DNA of 64,000 nt from Geobacter argillaceus (GCF_007830735.1 NZ_VLLN01000004.1:62001-126000); one strand, 5' to 3'; positions 17,327 to 26,845 are shown, numbered from the stretch's first letter. The notes: generated by a model not told the origin, from the letters alone. Program-made: numbers and translations.

Positions 17327-19093
17327 TCACTCCCTCTTATCTACCAGTAACCCACGGCGCCAGCCCCGCACCGAGTTGATCAGCCAGAGCTCTTCCGCCT
17401 GCTCCAGGTGGTGGGGGTGGAGGATCTCCTCGGCTATTTCACCCCGCTCCAGGAGCTCTTCCCGCAACGTGCCGGGCAGGAGCCCACTGGTCAGGGGCGG
17501 GGTGACGAGACGCCCACCGAGCTTTAGCACCAGGTTGTGATAGCTCCCCTCGGTCAGCTCTCCCCGCTCGTTGAGGAACAGTACCTCGCCCGTTTCGGGA
17601 TGTGCCGACCGTGCCCGCTCGAACGAATCGCGGCGGGTGGTTTTGTGGAAGCGGAACAGGTCTGTTGATGGCAGTCGCTCCCCTGCCAGGGCCACCTTGA
17701 GCGCCACGGCCGGATCATCCACTGCCAGCGGTTCGGAGGATACCTCCAGCCCACCGTCACGCTCCAGCAGCAGCCGCACCTTGCGGCATCCCCCGACTGT
17801 CCCGGCGTGGGTGGCGAGAAGCTGGCGGGTTGCCGCGTCGTCGAACGAAAAGCCGAAACGGGCCGCCGAGGCTTTCATACGGGCCAGGTGCCGCTTCACC
17901 AGGGTGTACTCGCCACCCTCCAGCCGCAGGGTCTCGATGAGCCGGAACGGGCTGGCCGGCTGCCCCAGGAAGTCGCCCTTGGTCAGGCACTCCCGGTATT
18001 CGGCGGCCGGTGCCGCGTCCCAGGTGATGCCGCTCCCCACCCCCAGGGTCAGCCCGTTGCTTTCCCGGTCCAGGACCAGGGTGCGGATGGCCACGGAAAA
18101 GAGCGCCTCCCCGCCGGGCGAGACATAGCCGATGGCGCCGCAGTACGGGCCGCGGGGCGTTGTCTCCAGGTCGCGGATGATCTCCATGGCGCGCCGTTTG
18201 GGGGCGCCGGTGACCGAGCCGCAGGGAAACAGGGCGCGGAAGAGTTCGACGAGCCCAACGCCCTGCCGGAGCCGGGCCGTGACCGTGGAGGTCATCTGGT
18301 GCACGGTCGGGTAGCTCTCCAGGTCGAAGAGCGAGGCAACCCGGACACTGCCGGTCTCGGCCACGATCCCCAGGTCGTTGCGCAAGAGGTCGACGATCAT
18401 CAGGTTCTCGGCCCGTTCCTTGGGGCTCTGCCGCAACCGGTCTGCGGCCTCCCGGTCCTCTGCCTGCCACCTGCCGCGCGGCGCTGTCCCTTTCATGGGG
18501 CGGGTGGCGACGACACCGTCCCGCAGGGCGAAGAACAGTTCGGGCGAGGCGGAGAGGAGAAGGAAGCGCCCGGTGTCCAAAAGGGCGCAGAAGGGGGCCT
18601 GCTGTCCCTGGCAGATCCGCTGGTAGAGGCCGAGCGGCGCGCCGTGAAAGCTGCCGGCCAGCGGAAAGGTGTAGTTCGCCTGGTAGCAGTCTCCGGCGGC
18701 AATCAGCGACCGGACCCGTTCCACTGCCGTTTCGTACTGCTCCGGGTCCAGGCTGGGCGTCAGCGGGATCGTTTCCTCCGTTGCGGCCGGCAGCCCCTCA
18801 CCAGCAGTGCAGGGGACCCGTTCCCGGTAGCAGGCAAACCAGGCCAGCGGCATTCCCGTTGCTGTTGGCAGCTCGGGGAGGTCACGGTTCAGTCCGTGGG
18901 CCGCCTCGTACGACACGAACCCGACCGCATGCTCGCCCCGCGCTGCTGCTTGCTCCACCGCCGCCAGGACCCCGGCCACCCGGTCGGGATCGTCGGTTTC
19001 TAAGGTGCCCGTGTGGCCACCAAATCGCCACGACCTGCCGAAGCCGCCTGGCCCGAATGCGTCCAGTAGTACGGTCGGGGCCGGTTCAGGCAT
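17327..19093 (-). CDS. pabB: PabB-PabC fusion: aminodeoxychorismate synthase component I / lyase
   Basis: The 588-residue protein joins two enzymes of p-aminobenzoate (folate) synthesis. The N-terminal two thirds is the chorismate-binding domain with GDCYQANYTF, TRPMKGTAPRG, ERAENLMIVDLLRNDLG, VHQMTSTV and FPCGSVTGAPK, all typical of PabB. The last 200 residues match the PLP-dependent lyase PabC, with RFHKTTRRD and LNERGELTEGSYHNL. Together they would turn chorismate and ammonia into p-aminobenzoate, using a separate PabA. The start overlaps the RND pump stop by eight bases and the stop lies next to the TolC gene, so it is embedded in an efflux operon, an unusual setting. Confidence 0.9.
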   Translation of the reverse strand: MPEPAPTVLLDAFGPGGFGRSWRFGGHTGTLETDDPDRVAGVLAAVEQAAARGEHAVGFVSYEAAHGLNRDLPELPTATGMPLAWFACYRERVPCTAGEGLPAATEETIPLTPSLDPEQYETAVERVRSLIAAGDCYQANYTFPLAGSFHGAPLGLYQRICQGQQAPFCALLDTGRFLLLSASPELFFALRDGVVATRPMKGTAPRGRWQAEDREAADRLRQSPKERAENLMIVDLLRNDLGIVAETGSVRVASLFDLESYPTVHQMTSTVTARLRQGVGLVELFRALFPCGSVTGAPKRRAMEIIRDLETTPRGPYCGAIGYVSPGGEALFSVAIRTLVLDRESNGLTLGVGSGITWDAAPAAEYRECLTKGDFLGQPASPFRLIETLRLEGGEYTLVKRHLARMKASAARFGFSFDDAATRQLLATHAGTVGGCRKVRLLLERDGGLEVSSEPLAVDDPAVALKVALAGERLPSTDLFRFHKTTRRDSFERARSAHPETGEVLFLNERGELTEGSYHNLVLKLGGRLVTPPLTSGLLPGTLREELLERGEIAEEILHPHHLEQAEELWLINSVRGWRRGLLVDKRE

Positions 19094-22000
19094 GCTTTCC
19101 CCGCATCTTTCGCTTCAGCCAGCCGCCCAGGTCGTCCATGTAGGTGTACATGACCGGCACCACCAGTAGCGTCAGGAGGGTGGAGGTGAGCAGGCCGCCG
19201 ACAACGGCCCTGGCCATGGGGGCGCGTCCCTCTCCGCCGGCGCCGATGCCGAAAAACAGCGGCAGCATGCCGAAGATCATTGCCAGGGTGGTCATGATGA
19301 TCGGCCGCAGGCGCGTCCGGCCTGCCAGGATCACGGCATCGCGGCGTGGCAGGTTGTCCCGGCGCCTGAGCACCTTGGCGTAGTCCACCAGGAGGATCGC
19401 GTTCTTGGTCACCAGCCCCATCAGCATGATCAGGCCGATGAGGGACATGATGTTCACCGTGTCTCCGGTCAGCTTCAGCATGCCGGCCATCCCCACGATG
19501 GAGAGGGGGAGCGACAGCATGATGGCCAGTGGTTCGAAGAACGATTCGAACTGGGCCGCCAGGATGAGGTAGACGAAGACCACGGCCAGGAGCAGCGATT
19601 CCCCCATGTAGCCGAACGACTCGGCCATATCCTCCGCCTCGCCGGAGAGACTGACGGAATACCCTGGCGGCATGTTGATCCGCTTCGCTGCTGCCTCCAC
19701 CTGTTTGGCCGCCGTGCCGATCGGGAGGTTGTCCAGGTTGGCGGAGACCGTCACCTGGCGGGCCAGGTCCCGGCGGTTGATCTCGGTCGGGCTGGTGGCG
19801 ACGACGGTCGTGACCAGACTGGCCAAAGGTACCAGTTTGGTGCCGCCGCTTGCGTTCGGCACCGACACCTTCAGGTCGCTCACCTGGCCGGGGGTATAGC
19901 GCAGCCCTTCCGGCAGCCGCACCCGCACATCGACCGCATCCCCGTCCTCGTCCTCGTAGGTGCTGATGGCCTCGCCCCCCACCATCCGGCTCACGGCCGC
20001 GACGATGTCATTGGTGGTCACCCCGGCGGAGAGCGCCTTATCCCGGTCCACCCGCAGCCGGTATTCAGGGATGTCGTGCTCCAGGGTGACGGCGAGATCT
20101 TTGACCCCCGGCACCCTGTACAGCTCTTCCTTCAGCCGCTGGCCGAGCTGCTTCAGGGTTTGCAGGTCGTCACCCTTCAGGTTCACGTTCAGCGGCTTCT
20201 GCGCCCCGCCGATCTGCCCCACTTCCTCGATGGAGAAGGTGATGCCGGCAATCCGCTCGAACCGTTGTCGCACCAGCCGCTGCAGTTCGAACTGGCCCCG
20301 CTTGCGTTCTTTCCGTTCCTTCAGTTTCAGGTAGATCAGGCCATCCCGCACCGTGCCGCTGTCCCCGGCGCCGATGGTGGCGTAGGTGTGATCGATCTCA
20401 GGGATGTCCCTGACCGCAGCCAGGGCCGTTGCGAGCCGGTCCTCGGTCTCGGCCATGGAGGCGTCCGGCGCGGTCTTGAAGGAGATCTGAAATTCCCCCC
20501 GGTCTTCCTTGGACATGAAGGAGGATTCCAGGGTGCCGAAGATCATGATGCCGCCGACAAAGGCGCCAATGGCGGCAAGCATCATCGTCTTGCGATGATC
20601 CAGTGCCCAGCCGATGGCCGTGGGGTAGTGATTGGCCAGGCGGTCGAACCAGGAGTTGAAACTCTCCAGCCACCGGGCCAGCCCCTGCCGTTTTCCCTGG
20701 AGATGAATGGACGGATCGTGCCAGCGGGAGGAGAGCATCGGGTCCAGGGTGAAGGAGACGAACAGCGAGACCAGGACGGCAAAGGCAACGCTGATGCCGA
20801 ACTGGTAGAAGAAGCGGCCGACGATCCCCCGCATGAAGGCCACCGGCACGAAGACGGCAACGATCGACATGGTGGTGGCAAAGACCGCCAGGCCGATCTC
20901 GGCGGTGCCGAAGCGGGAGGCCTCCATGTGGTCCTTCCCCATTTCCAGGTGTCGGACGATGTTTTCCCGCACCACGATGGCGTCGTCGATCAGCATGCCG
21001 ATGGCCAGCGACAGGGCCATCAGGGTCATGACGTTCAGGGTCATCCCCATGGCGTTCATGACGATAAAGGCGGAGATGACCGAGATCGGCAGGGTTACGC
21101 CGGTGATCACCGTGGAACGCCAGGAGTTGATGAAGCAAAAGACGATGAGCACCGTCAGGATGCCGCCGATGATGAGGGTCTCCTCCACGTCGGCCAGCGA
21201 CTCGCGGGTCATGATGGTGCCGTCGCGGACCATGGAAAGGGTGACCCCGGGGGGGAGTTCCTGCTGCACCTTGGCCATCATCTTCTTTACGGTATCGACC
21301 AGCGCGACCTCGTTGCCGCCGGACTGCTTGTAGATGTCGAGGCCGATGGCCGGCTGGCCGTTCACCAACGCCAGCCGGCGCCGCTCCTCGACGCCGTCGC
21401 TGACCCTTGCCATCTCCCCAAGGGTGATGGGGCGGTCACCCCGCCGGGTAACGGCCATCCGGCGGTACTCTTCGGCCCGGTCCGGCTTCCCCTCGATCCG
21501 CATCGGATACTCGGCGGTTCCCCGGGTGAGCCGTCCCAGGGGGGTGTTGGTGTTTTCGGAACGGATGCCGTTCACCACGTCATTGACCCCGAGTCCCAGG
21601 CTGTCCAGCCGCACCGGGTCCAGTTCCACCCGGATTTCCCGCTTCTGCCCCCCCACCATGTCAACCTTGCCGACGCCGGCCACGCTCTCGAAGCGCTTCT
21701 TGATCTTTTTCTCGACCAGGGTGGTCAGCTCCCGGGGGGAGAGACTGTTCGACTGCACTGCCAGGGCTGCCACCGGTGCGGCATTGAAGTCGAGCTTCTG
21801 GATGATCGGCTCTTCGATCCCCTGAGGGAGTGTGCCGCGGATGGAGCCAATCTTGGCCCGCACCTCCTGGGCGCAATCGTTCACCTTCTGCTCCAGTTGG
21901 AACTGCACCATCACCGTGGACACCCCCTCGCGGGAGGTGGAAAAGACGTGCTTGACCCCGGCGATCTGGTTCACCGACTCTTCGATCCGCTTGGAGACCT

Positions 22001-22184
22001 CCCGTTCCACCGTCTCCGGCGAGGCGCCGGGAAAGGTGGTCACCACGGAGATCAGCGGGAATTCCACGTTGGGGAACATCTCGACCCCCAGCCGTTTGAA
22101 GGAGAAGATGCCGAGCACCACGAGGGCAAGCATCATCACCGTGGCGAAGATGGGACGTTTGATGGAGAGATCGGAGAGGATCAT
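19086..22184 (-). CDS. RND efflux pump inner-membrane subunit
   Basis: The 1032-residue protein is a full-length RND transporter. It starts with the first membrane helix (SIKRPIFATVMMLALVVLG), has the porter domain signatures FPGASPETVEREV and, in helix 4, GMLIDDAIVVRENI with the paired aspartates of the proton relay. Later FESFFEPLAIMLSLPLSIVG and LIGLIMLMGLVTKNAILLVD mark the second half. It exports hydrophobic compounds using proton flow, together with the fusion protein and TolC encoded beside it. Sequence features fit the hydrophobe (HAE) type rather than heavy-metal pumps, but the substrate cannot be fixed from sequence alone. Confidence 0.92.
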   Translation of the reverse strand: MILSDLSIKRPIFATVMMLALVVLGIFSFKRLGVEMFPNVEFPLISVVTTFPGASPETVEREVSKRIEESVNQIAGVKHVFSTSREGVSTVMVQFQLEQKVNDCAQEVRAKIGSIRGTLPQGIEEPIIQKLDFNAAPVAALAVQSNSLSPRELTTLVEKKIKKRFESVAGVGKVDMVGGQKREIRVELDPVRLDSLGLGVNDVVNGIRSENTNTPLGRLTRGTAEYPMRIEGKPDRAEEYRRMAVTRRGDRPITLGEMARVSDGVEERRRLALVNGQPAIGLDIYKQSGGNEVALVDTVKKMMAKVQQELPPGVTLSMVRDGTIMTRESLADVEETLIIGGILTVLIVFCFINSWRSTVITGVTLPISVISAFIVMNAMGMTLNVMTLMALSLAIGMLIDDAIVVRENIVRHLEMGKDHMEASRFGTAEIGLAVFATTMSIVAVFVPVAFMRGIVGRFFYQFGISVAFAVLVSLFVSFTLDPMLSSRWHDPSIHLQGKRQGLARWLESFNSWFDRLANHYPTAIGWALDHRKTMMLAAIGAFVGGIMIFGTLESSFMSKEDRGEFQISFKTAPDASMAETEDRLATALAAVRDIPEIDHTYATIGAGDSGTVRDGLIYLKLKERKERKRGQFELQRLVRQRFERIAGITFSIEEVGQIGGAQKPLNVNLKGDDLQTLKQLGQRLKEELYRVPGVKDLAVTLEHDIPEYRLRVDRDKALSAGVTTNDIVAAVSRMVGGEAISTYEDEDGDAVDVRVRLPEGLRYTPGQVSDLKVSVPNASGGTKLVPLASLVTTVVATSPTEINRRDLARQVTVSANLDNLPIGTAAKQVEAAAKRINMPPGYSVSLSGEAEDMAESFGYMGESLLLAVVFVYLILAAQFESFFEPLAIMLSLPLSIVGMAGMLKLTGDTVNIMSLIGLIMLMGLVTKNAILLVDYAKVLRRRDNLPRRDAVILAGRTRLRPIIMTTLAMIFGMLPLFFGIGAGGEGRAPMARAVVGGLLTSTLLTLLVVPVMYTYMDDLGGWLKRKMRGKHA

Positions 22185-22190
22185 GGCTGG

Positions 22191-23339
22191 CTACTTCCCT
22201 TGCCGGCTGACAGACACCCGGTCGCCGTCCTTCAGGGTGAAGCCGCCGCGGACGGCATAGGTTTCACCAGCCTTCAGGCCGGAGGTGATCTCCACCTGGT
22301 CGCCATTGACGACACCGGTGGTGACGGCCCTGAGCCTGGCGCTGTCGCCGGTCACGACGAAAACGGACCCTTTGCCGGCCTGCATGTCCCAGGAGGAGAG
22401 GGCGGCGCGGGGGAGCTGCACAACGCCGGTCCGTCGGCCGGTGATGATGTTTCCCTTGGCAAAGAGCCCACCTTTGAGGGTTTCCGGCGTGTTCGGCACC
22501 TCGGCGATCACCTTCAGGGAGCGGTCGGTGGCGGTCAGCTCCGGGTTGACGAATGAGACCCTGCCGGTAAAGGTCCGGCCCGGCAGGGCATCGACACTGA
22601 ATTCCAATGGTTGGCCCACCCTGACCCGGGCAGCGTCGGCTGACGGTACGGCAACGGTCAGGTTGAGAAGCCGGTTGTCGACGATCCTGAAGATTGGCTT
22701 GCCGGCTGCCGCGTCACTGGCAAGGTCCCCCACGTTGACGTCACGCAGGGCCACGACACCATCCAGCGGGGAGGTCACCAGCGCCTTGGCCTGGCGGGCA
22801 CTGGTCTGGCGCCCTTCCTCTTCGGCAGCCCTAAGTTGGGCGCGGGCCGCGTCGACCCTGGCCCTTGCCGCTTCGGTCTCGCTGTGAGCATCGTCCACCG
22901 CCTGCTGGGTGGCAAGTCCTGCCTCCTTCAGTTTCAGCGCCCTAGCCTGCTCACGCTCGGCCCGGGTTGCCGTGACCTGGGCCTGCGCCAGTCCTGCCCG
23001 GGCAGACTCCACCCCGGCCTCGGCCCGCTTCACCAGTGCCTCGGTCTCGGCGACGTCGATCCGTGCCAGCGGTTGTCCTTTGCGCACCCTGATCCATTCG
23101 GTGACAAAGACCTGCTTGACCAGCCCCGGTATCTGGGTCTTCACATCGGCCCAGAATTTGGGTTCCAGGCTGCCGGTTACCTGGATACCCTCGGTCAGGG
23201 GAGTTCCGGTGACCACGGCGGTTTCGACCGCCACGGCCGGTTTCTTGGCCGCTTTCCCGGCGGAGTGGTCGTTCCTGCTGCAGCCGGCGCCCCCGGCCAG
23301 GGTTGCGGCGATGAGTGCAATACGGATGAGTCGGTTCAT
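22191..23339 (-). CDS. RND membrane fusion protein, probable lipoprotein
   Basis: The 382-residue protein has an N-terminal hydrophobic segment ending GGAGC, a plausible though not perfect lipobox, so it may be lipid-anchored in the inner membrane. The periplasmic part has the lipoyl-like halves around GSLEPKFWADVKTQIPGLV and SPLDGVVALRDVNVGDLA, a long coiled-coil hairpin rich in Ala/Arg/Glu between them, and a C-terminal beta-barrel (DGDRVSVS). It bridges the RND pump and TolC. AGGAG lies five bases before the ATG at 23339. The pump gene begins six bases after its stop. Confidence 0.9.
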   Translation of the reverse strand: MNRLIRIALIAATLAGGAGCSRNDHSAGKAAKKPAVAVETAVVTGTPLTEGIQVTGSLEPKFWADVKTQIPGLVKQVFVTEWIRVRKGQPLARIDVAETEALVKRAEAGVESARAGLAQAQVTATRAEREQARALKLKEAGLATQQAVDDAHSETEAARARVDAARAQLRAAEEEGRQTSARQAKALVTSPLDGVVALRDVNVGDLASDAAAGKPIFRIVDNRLLNLTVAVPSADAARVRVGQPLEFSVDALPGRTFTGRVSFVNPELTATDRSLKVIAEVPNTPETLKGGLFAKGNIITGRRTGVVQLPRAALSSWDMQAGKGSVFVVTGDSARLRAVTTGVVNGDQVEITSGLKAGETYAVRGGFTLKDGDRVSVSRQGK

Positions 23340-23474
23340 ATGGCTCCTGGGCACCGGTGCTCTCTGTCGATTAGGAACTGTGAATTTTTTCTCTGTCGGT
23401 AGGTACAACATGTGACAACAGCGGTCAAGTGCTTATCGGCTCGGAAGGGGGGCACTGACTCAAGTAGGAAGGAA

Positions 23475-23502
23475 TTGCATTTTTACCGGCAACTTGTATA
23501 TA
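23475..23502 (+). promoter_or_regulatory. Sigma-70-like promoter for def operon
   Basis: TTGCAT (23475-23480) and TATATA (23497-23502) are spaced by 16 bases, 33 bases before the def start. Confidence 0.5.
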
Positions 23503-23535
23503 GTGGTTGAATTCTGTGGGAGCAGTGAGGCAGGC

Positions 23536-24051
23536 ATGATACGCAAGATACTGACCTATCCGGACCCCGAGCTGAAGAAGAAGTCGGCGCCGGTCACGGT
23601 CATCAACGACAAGATCAGAGAGCTGGTGGCCGACATGGCCGAGACCATGTACGACGCGCCGGGCGTGGGGCTGGCCGCTCCCCAGATAGGGGTGCACCAG
23701 CGGGTAATCGTCATCGACGTGGCCGGGAAGGACGAGCCGCCCGACCTGATCATGGCCATCAACCCGGTCATCGTCCATGCCGAGGGGGAGGAATACGAGG
23801 AGGAGGGGTGCCTGTCGGTCCCCAAATACTCGGCCAATGTCCGGCGCCATGCCCGGGTGGTGGTGAAAGCGCTCAACCTGGAAGGGGAAGAGGTCACCTG
23901 GAAGGCGGACGAGCTGCTGGCCATCGCGTTCCAGCACGAGATCGACCACCTGGACGGCATCCTGTTCATCGACCATATCTCCCCCCTGAAGCGGGAGATC
24001 TTCCGCCGCAAGTACCGCCGGACCATGGAAGAGCAGGAGGGGGGCCGCTGA
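23536..24051 (+). CDS. def: Peptide deformylase
   Basis: The 171-residue protein has all three deformylase motifs: GVGLAAPQIG at 43-52, EGCLS with metal-binding Cys92, and QHEIDHLDG with His134 and His138 plus catalytic Glu135. It removes the formyl group from nascent proteins using Fe2+ or another divalent metal. The start at 23536 (MIRKIL) agrees with family N-termini and has GAGG upstream. The stop codon overlaps the fmt start (TGATG), giving translational coupling with the enzyme that adds the same formyl group. Confidence 0.96.
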   Translation: MIRKILTYPDPELKKKSAPVTVINDKIRELVADMAETMYDAPGVGLAAPQIGVHQRVIVIDVAGKDEPPDLIMAINPVIVHAEGEEYEEEGCLSVPKYSANVRRHARVVVKALNLEGEEVTWKADELLAIAFQHEIDHLDGILFIDHISPLKREIFRRKYRRTMEEQEGGR

Positions 24052-24995
24052 TGGCGCCGCTTTGCATCGTGTTCATGGGGACCCCCCAGTTCGCCTGCCC
24101 GACCCTGCAGATGCTGATCGACCGGGGGGAGCGGGTGGTGGCGGTGGTGACCCAGCCGGACCGGCCCAAGGGGCGGGGGCAGCAGACCCAGGCGCCGCCG
24201 GTGAAAGAGCTGGCCGTACAGCACGGCATCCCGGTCCTGCAGCCGCTGAAGGTACGGTCGCCCGAGGCGATCGAGGAGATCCGGTCACTGGCGCCGGACC
24301 TGATCGTGGTGGTCGCCTTTGGCCAGATCCTACCCAAGGCGCTGCTGGAGATTCCCCGCTACGGGTGCATCAACGTCCATGCCTCGCTTCTTCCCCGTTA
24401 CCGGGGTGCGGCACCGATCAACTGGGCGATCATCAACGGCGAGAACGAGGCCGGGGTCACCACCATGCAGATGGACGTGGGGCTCGACACCGGCGACATG
24501 CTGCTGAAGCGGTCGACCACCATCGCCCCGGACGACGATGCCCAGTCCCTGCACGACCGGCTTTCGATCATCGGCGCAGAGGCTATGGCCGAGACCCTTG
24601 ACCTGCTGGCGGCCGGAAAGCTGGTGCCGGAGAAGCAGGATGACTCCCTCTCCAACTACGCCCCGATGCTGAAGAAGGAAGATGGCCGGATCGACTGGCG
24701 TCAGGAATCACGGGCCATCGTCAGCCGGATCAGCGGGGTGACCCCGTGGCCCGGCGCCTACACATTCCTGGATGGCAAGCTGTTGAAGCTGTTTCGCGCC
24801 CGGACCGGCACCGGGAGCGGCGTCCCCGGCACGATCCTGGCGGCTGACCGCAGCGGCCTGGAGGTGGCATGCTCCGGCGGCAGCATTATCATCGGCGAGT
24901 TGCAGCTGGAAGGGAAGCGGCGTCTGTCAGTGGGCGATTTCCTGGCCGGCTGTCGGCTCCTCCCCGGCACCGTCTTAGAGGCAAAGGACATCTAG
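24051..24995 (+). CDS. fmt: Methionyl-tRNA formyltransferase
   Basis: The 314-residue protein matches Fmt: CIVFMGTPQFACPTLQ at the start, then VTQPDRPKGRG, GCINVHASLLPRYRGAAPI as the 10-formyltetrahydrofolate-binding and catalytic region, and GLDTGDMLL. It formylates initiator Met-tRNA. The C-terminal 100 residues form the OB-fold tRNA-binding domain (VTPWPGAYTFLDGKLLKL). The ATG shares a base with the def stop. The following DUF116 gene starts directly after the stop. Confidence 0.96.
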   Translation: MAPLCIVFMGTPQFACPTLQMLIDRGERVVAVVTQPDRPKGRGQQTQAPPVKELAVQHGIPVLQPLKVRSPEAIEEIRSLAPDLIVVVAFGQILPKALLEIPRYGCINVHASLLPRYRGAAPINWAIINGENEAGVTTMQMDVGLDTGDMLLKRSTTIAPDDDAQSLHDRLSIIGAEAMAETLDLLAAGKLVPEKQDDSLSNYAPMLKKEDGRIDWRQESRAIVSRISGVTPWPGAYTFLDGKLLKLFRARTGTGSGVPGTILAADRSGLEVACSGGSIIIGELQLEGKRRLSVGDFLAGCRLLPGTVLEAKDI

Positions 24996-25766
24996 GTGAG
25001 CGACGACACGAGCCTGCACCGACCGCCCCGCAAGCGCCTGTTCGTGGCGCTGATGGGGGTGACCTGCTTTCTTATCATCGGGGTGATCTACCTTCTCTGG
25101 TGGATTCCCACCAAGGGGCTGGCCAATATCCATCCCGACCTGCCGCGGACCGTCGGCCTGATCTTCGCCGCCCTCTCCGGCATCGCATTGCTCGGGACCA
25201 TTCTCCTGATCCTGACCACGGCCCTGGGCAAGGACATTCTCTTCACCCGCTTCATGCGGCTGGTGGTGATCAAGTTCCTCCTGCCGGCCATCGAGTTCCT
25301 GGGGAGATGCCTGGGCATTCCCAAGGACACCATCCGCCAGTCGTTCGTGGCCATGAACAACAGTCTGGTCACCTCCCAGCGGCTTCTGGTGCCGGCCGAC
25401 CGGATACTGATCCTCCTGCCCCATTGCCTGCAGCTCTTCGACTGCGACATCAAGGTGACCGGCGGCATCGAGAAGTGCGTCCGCTGCGGCCGGTGCGACA
25501 TCAAGGGGCTGGCGGAACTGGCGGAGAAGTACCGGATCGACATCTCGGTCGCCACCGGCGGCACCCTGGCGCGCAAGGTGATCGTGGAGAAGCGGCCCAA
25601 GCTGGTGGTGGCTGTTGCCTGCGAGCGGGACCTCACCTCCGGAATCAAGGACTGCTATCCGCTGCCGGTGATCGGCGTCCTGAACGACCGTCCCTTTGGC
25701 CCCTGCTTCAACACCGCCGTGGATGTGGAGAAGATCGACCAGGCGCTGCGCGCGGTCCTGGTCTAG
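24996..25766 (+). CDS. DUF116 membrane protein
   Basis: The 256-residue protein begins with a GTG immediately after the fmt stop. Two N-terminal membrane helices (LFVALMGVTCFLIIGVIYLLWW and a second near residue 60) are followed by a cytoplasmic DUF116 domain with LILLPHCLQLFDCDIKV, CVRCGRCDIKG, VACERDLTSGI and GPCFNTAV. The cysteines could bind metal or an iron-sulfur cluster. DUF116 proteins often sit beside def and fmt in delta-proteobacteria and clostridia; their function is unknown. Confidence 0.88.
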   Translation: MSDDTSLHRPPRKRLFVALMGVTCFLIIGVIYLLWWIPTKGLANIHPDLPRTVGLIFAALSGIALLGTILLILTTALGKDILFTRFMRLVVIKFLLPAIEFLGRCLGIPKDTIRQSFVAMNNSLVTSQRLLVPADRILILLPHCLQLFDCDIKVTGGIEKCVRCGRCDIKGLAELAEKYRIDISVATGGTLARKVIVEKRPKLVVAVACERDLTSGIKDCYPLPVIGVLNDRPFGPCFNTAVDVEKIDQALRAVLV

Positions 25767-25771
25767 CCCCC

Positions 25772-26104
25772 ATGCCGTTCCTGGCCAAGCTCCTGCTCAC
25801 CAACCTGGTCATCGTTACCTGTGTTCAGGTGGGCCGGCGCTTCCCGCCTCTGGCCGGGCTCATCGCCACCATGCCGATCACCACCCTTGCCGTACTCCTC
25901 TGGCTCCATTCCGACAATCCCGGCAACACCCGGCTCCTGGCCGATTACGCCAAGGGTTCGCTCTGGGGGATCATCCCGACCTTTCTCTTCTTTGCCGCGG
26001 CCTGGTTCTGTCTCCGCCGCGGCCTGACCCTGCCGCTGACCCTGGCCGCCGGGTTTACGGTTTGGCTGGCCGGGGCCGTCGTCCACCAGTGGCTGGTGCG
26101 GTAG
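25772..26104 (+). CDS. Small DUF3147-like membrane protein
   Basis: The 110-residue protein has four predicted membrane segments and the pattern FPPLAGLIATMPITTLAVLLWL, which recalls DUF3147 proteins. It begins five bases after the DUF116 stop, so it probably belongs to the def-fmt operon. The family has no known function. The ribosome site before the ATG is poor, which suggests translational coupling. Confidence 0.7.
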   Translation: MPFLAKLLLTNLVIVTCVQVGRRFPPLAGLIATMPITTLAVLLWLHSDNPGNTRLLADYAKGSLWGIIPTFLFFAAAWFCLRRGLTLPLTLAAGFTVWLAGAVVHQWLVR

Positions 26105-26138
26105 GAATAACGTTTCCGTCAGCAATCCATATGAAAAA

Positions 26139-26177
26139 AACGCCGTGAAACCCTGTGTTGCATGGTTTCACGGCGTT
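26139..26177 (-). terminator. Intrinsic terminator of FKBP gene
   Basis: A perfect 14-base stem (26139-26152 with 26164-26177) is followed, on the minus strand, by a run of T. It ends the leftward FKBP transcript and probably also blocks the rightward one. Confidence 0.85.
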
Positions 26178-26212
26178 GAATGGTTCCGGTGCGATAACGT
26201 GCCGGCTGGTTG

Positions 26213-26644
26213 CTATTTCACATCCAGCAGCTCAACCTCGAAGGTGAGGGTCGCATTCGGCGGGACATCCTGGCCTGCACCACGGGCGCCATAGGCCAGT
26301 TCCGGCGGGCATACCAGCTTGGCCTTGCCGCCGACCTTCATCTTCTGGACTCCTTCGGTCCAGCAGGGGATTACCCCGGAAAGCGGAAACTTGATGGACT
26401 GCTTGCGCTTGTAGGAACTGTCGAACTCCTTGCCGTTCGTCAGGGTGCCACGATAGTTGACTTCGACAACACTGGCGGCGGTCGGCGTTTTGCCGCTGCC
26501 GTCCTTGATGGACCGGTAGACCATGCCGGATGCGGTCTTAACGGCTCCTTTTTCCTTGGCGGCCTTGTCGATGGCGTCGTTGGCCACGGCAAAGGCCGGC
26601 ACCGCAAGGGTCGTGGCAATGGCTGCAATGATCAGTCGCTTCAT
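26213..26644 (-). CDS. Periplasmic FKBP-type peptidyl-prolyl isomerase
   Basis: The 143-residue protein has a signal peptide (MKRLIIAAIATTLAVPAFAVA) and a single FKBP domain with VEVNYRGTLTNGKEFDSSY, FPLSGVIPCWTEGVQKM and PPELAYGARGA near the end, then NATLTFEVELLDVK. It would speed proline isomerisation in the periplasm. The start at 26644 has GAGGA upstream; an earlier in-frame ATG lacks support. It stands alone between its own terminator and the divergent Cache-protein gene. Confidence 0.93.
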   Translation of the reverse strand: MKRLIIAAIATTLAVPAFAVANDAIDKAAKEKGAVKTASGMVYRSIKDGSGKTPTAASVVEVNYRGTLTNGKEFDSSYKRKQSIKFPLSGVIPCWTEGVQKMKVGGKAKLVCPPELAYGARGAGQDVPPNATLTFEVELLDVK

Positions 26645-26784
26645 CTTCTGTTCCTCACTTTGACGGGATTTGGATGCAACGGACGGCATGGTACCATCGG
26701 AAATTTGCTGCCGTCAATGGCGATTCCCTGGTGTGTGCCCTGAACCTTCACTGTGACAAGACTGAGAAATTGAAAGAAACTCTC

Positions 26785-26813
26785 TTGACGGATTCACGTA
26801 ACATCCTTATAAG
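26785..26813 (+). promoter_or_regulatory. Sigma-70 promoter for Cache-protein gene
   Basis: TTGACG (26785-26790) and TATAAG (26808-26813) are spaced by 17 bases, 33 bases before the ATG at 26846. A strong ribosome site (AAAAGGAG) follows. Confidence 0.65.
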
Positions 26814-26845
26814 GTGAGTAAAATTTAAATAAAAGGAGATCAAAT

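Noticed and set aside
15936-17540. A 534-codon open frame antisense to tolC and pabBC
   Set aside because: It spans two real genes and a terminator, which no real gene would do.
20076-22556. An 826-codon open frame antisense to the RND pump
   Set aside because: It is rich in His, Gly, Asp and Arg with no recognisable domain; the pump on the other strand is complete.
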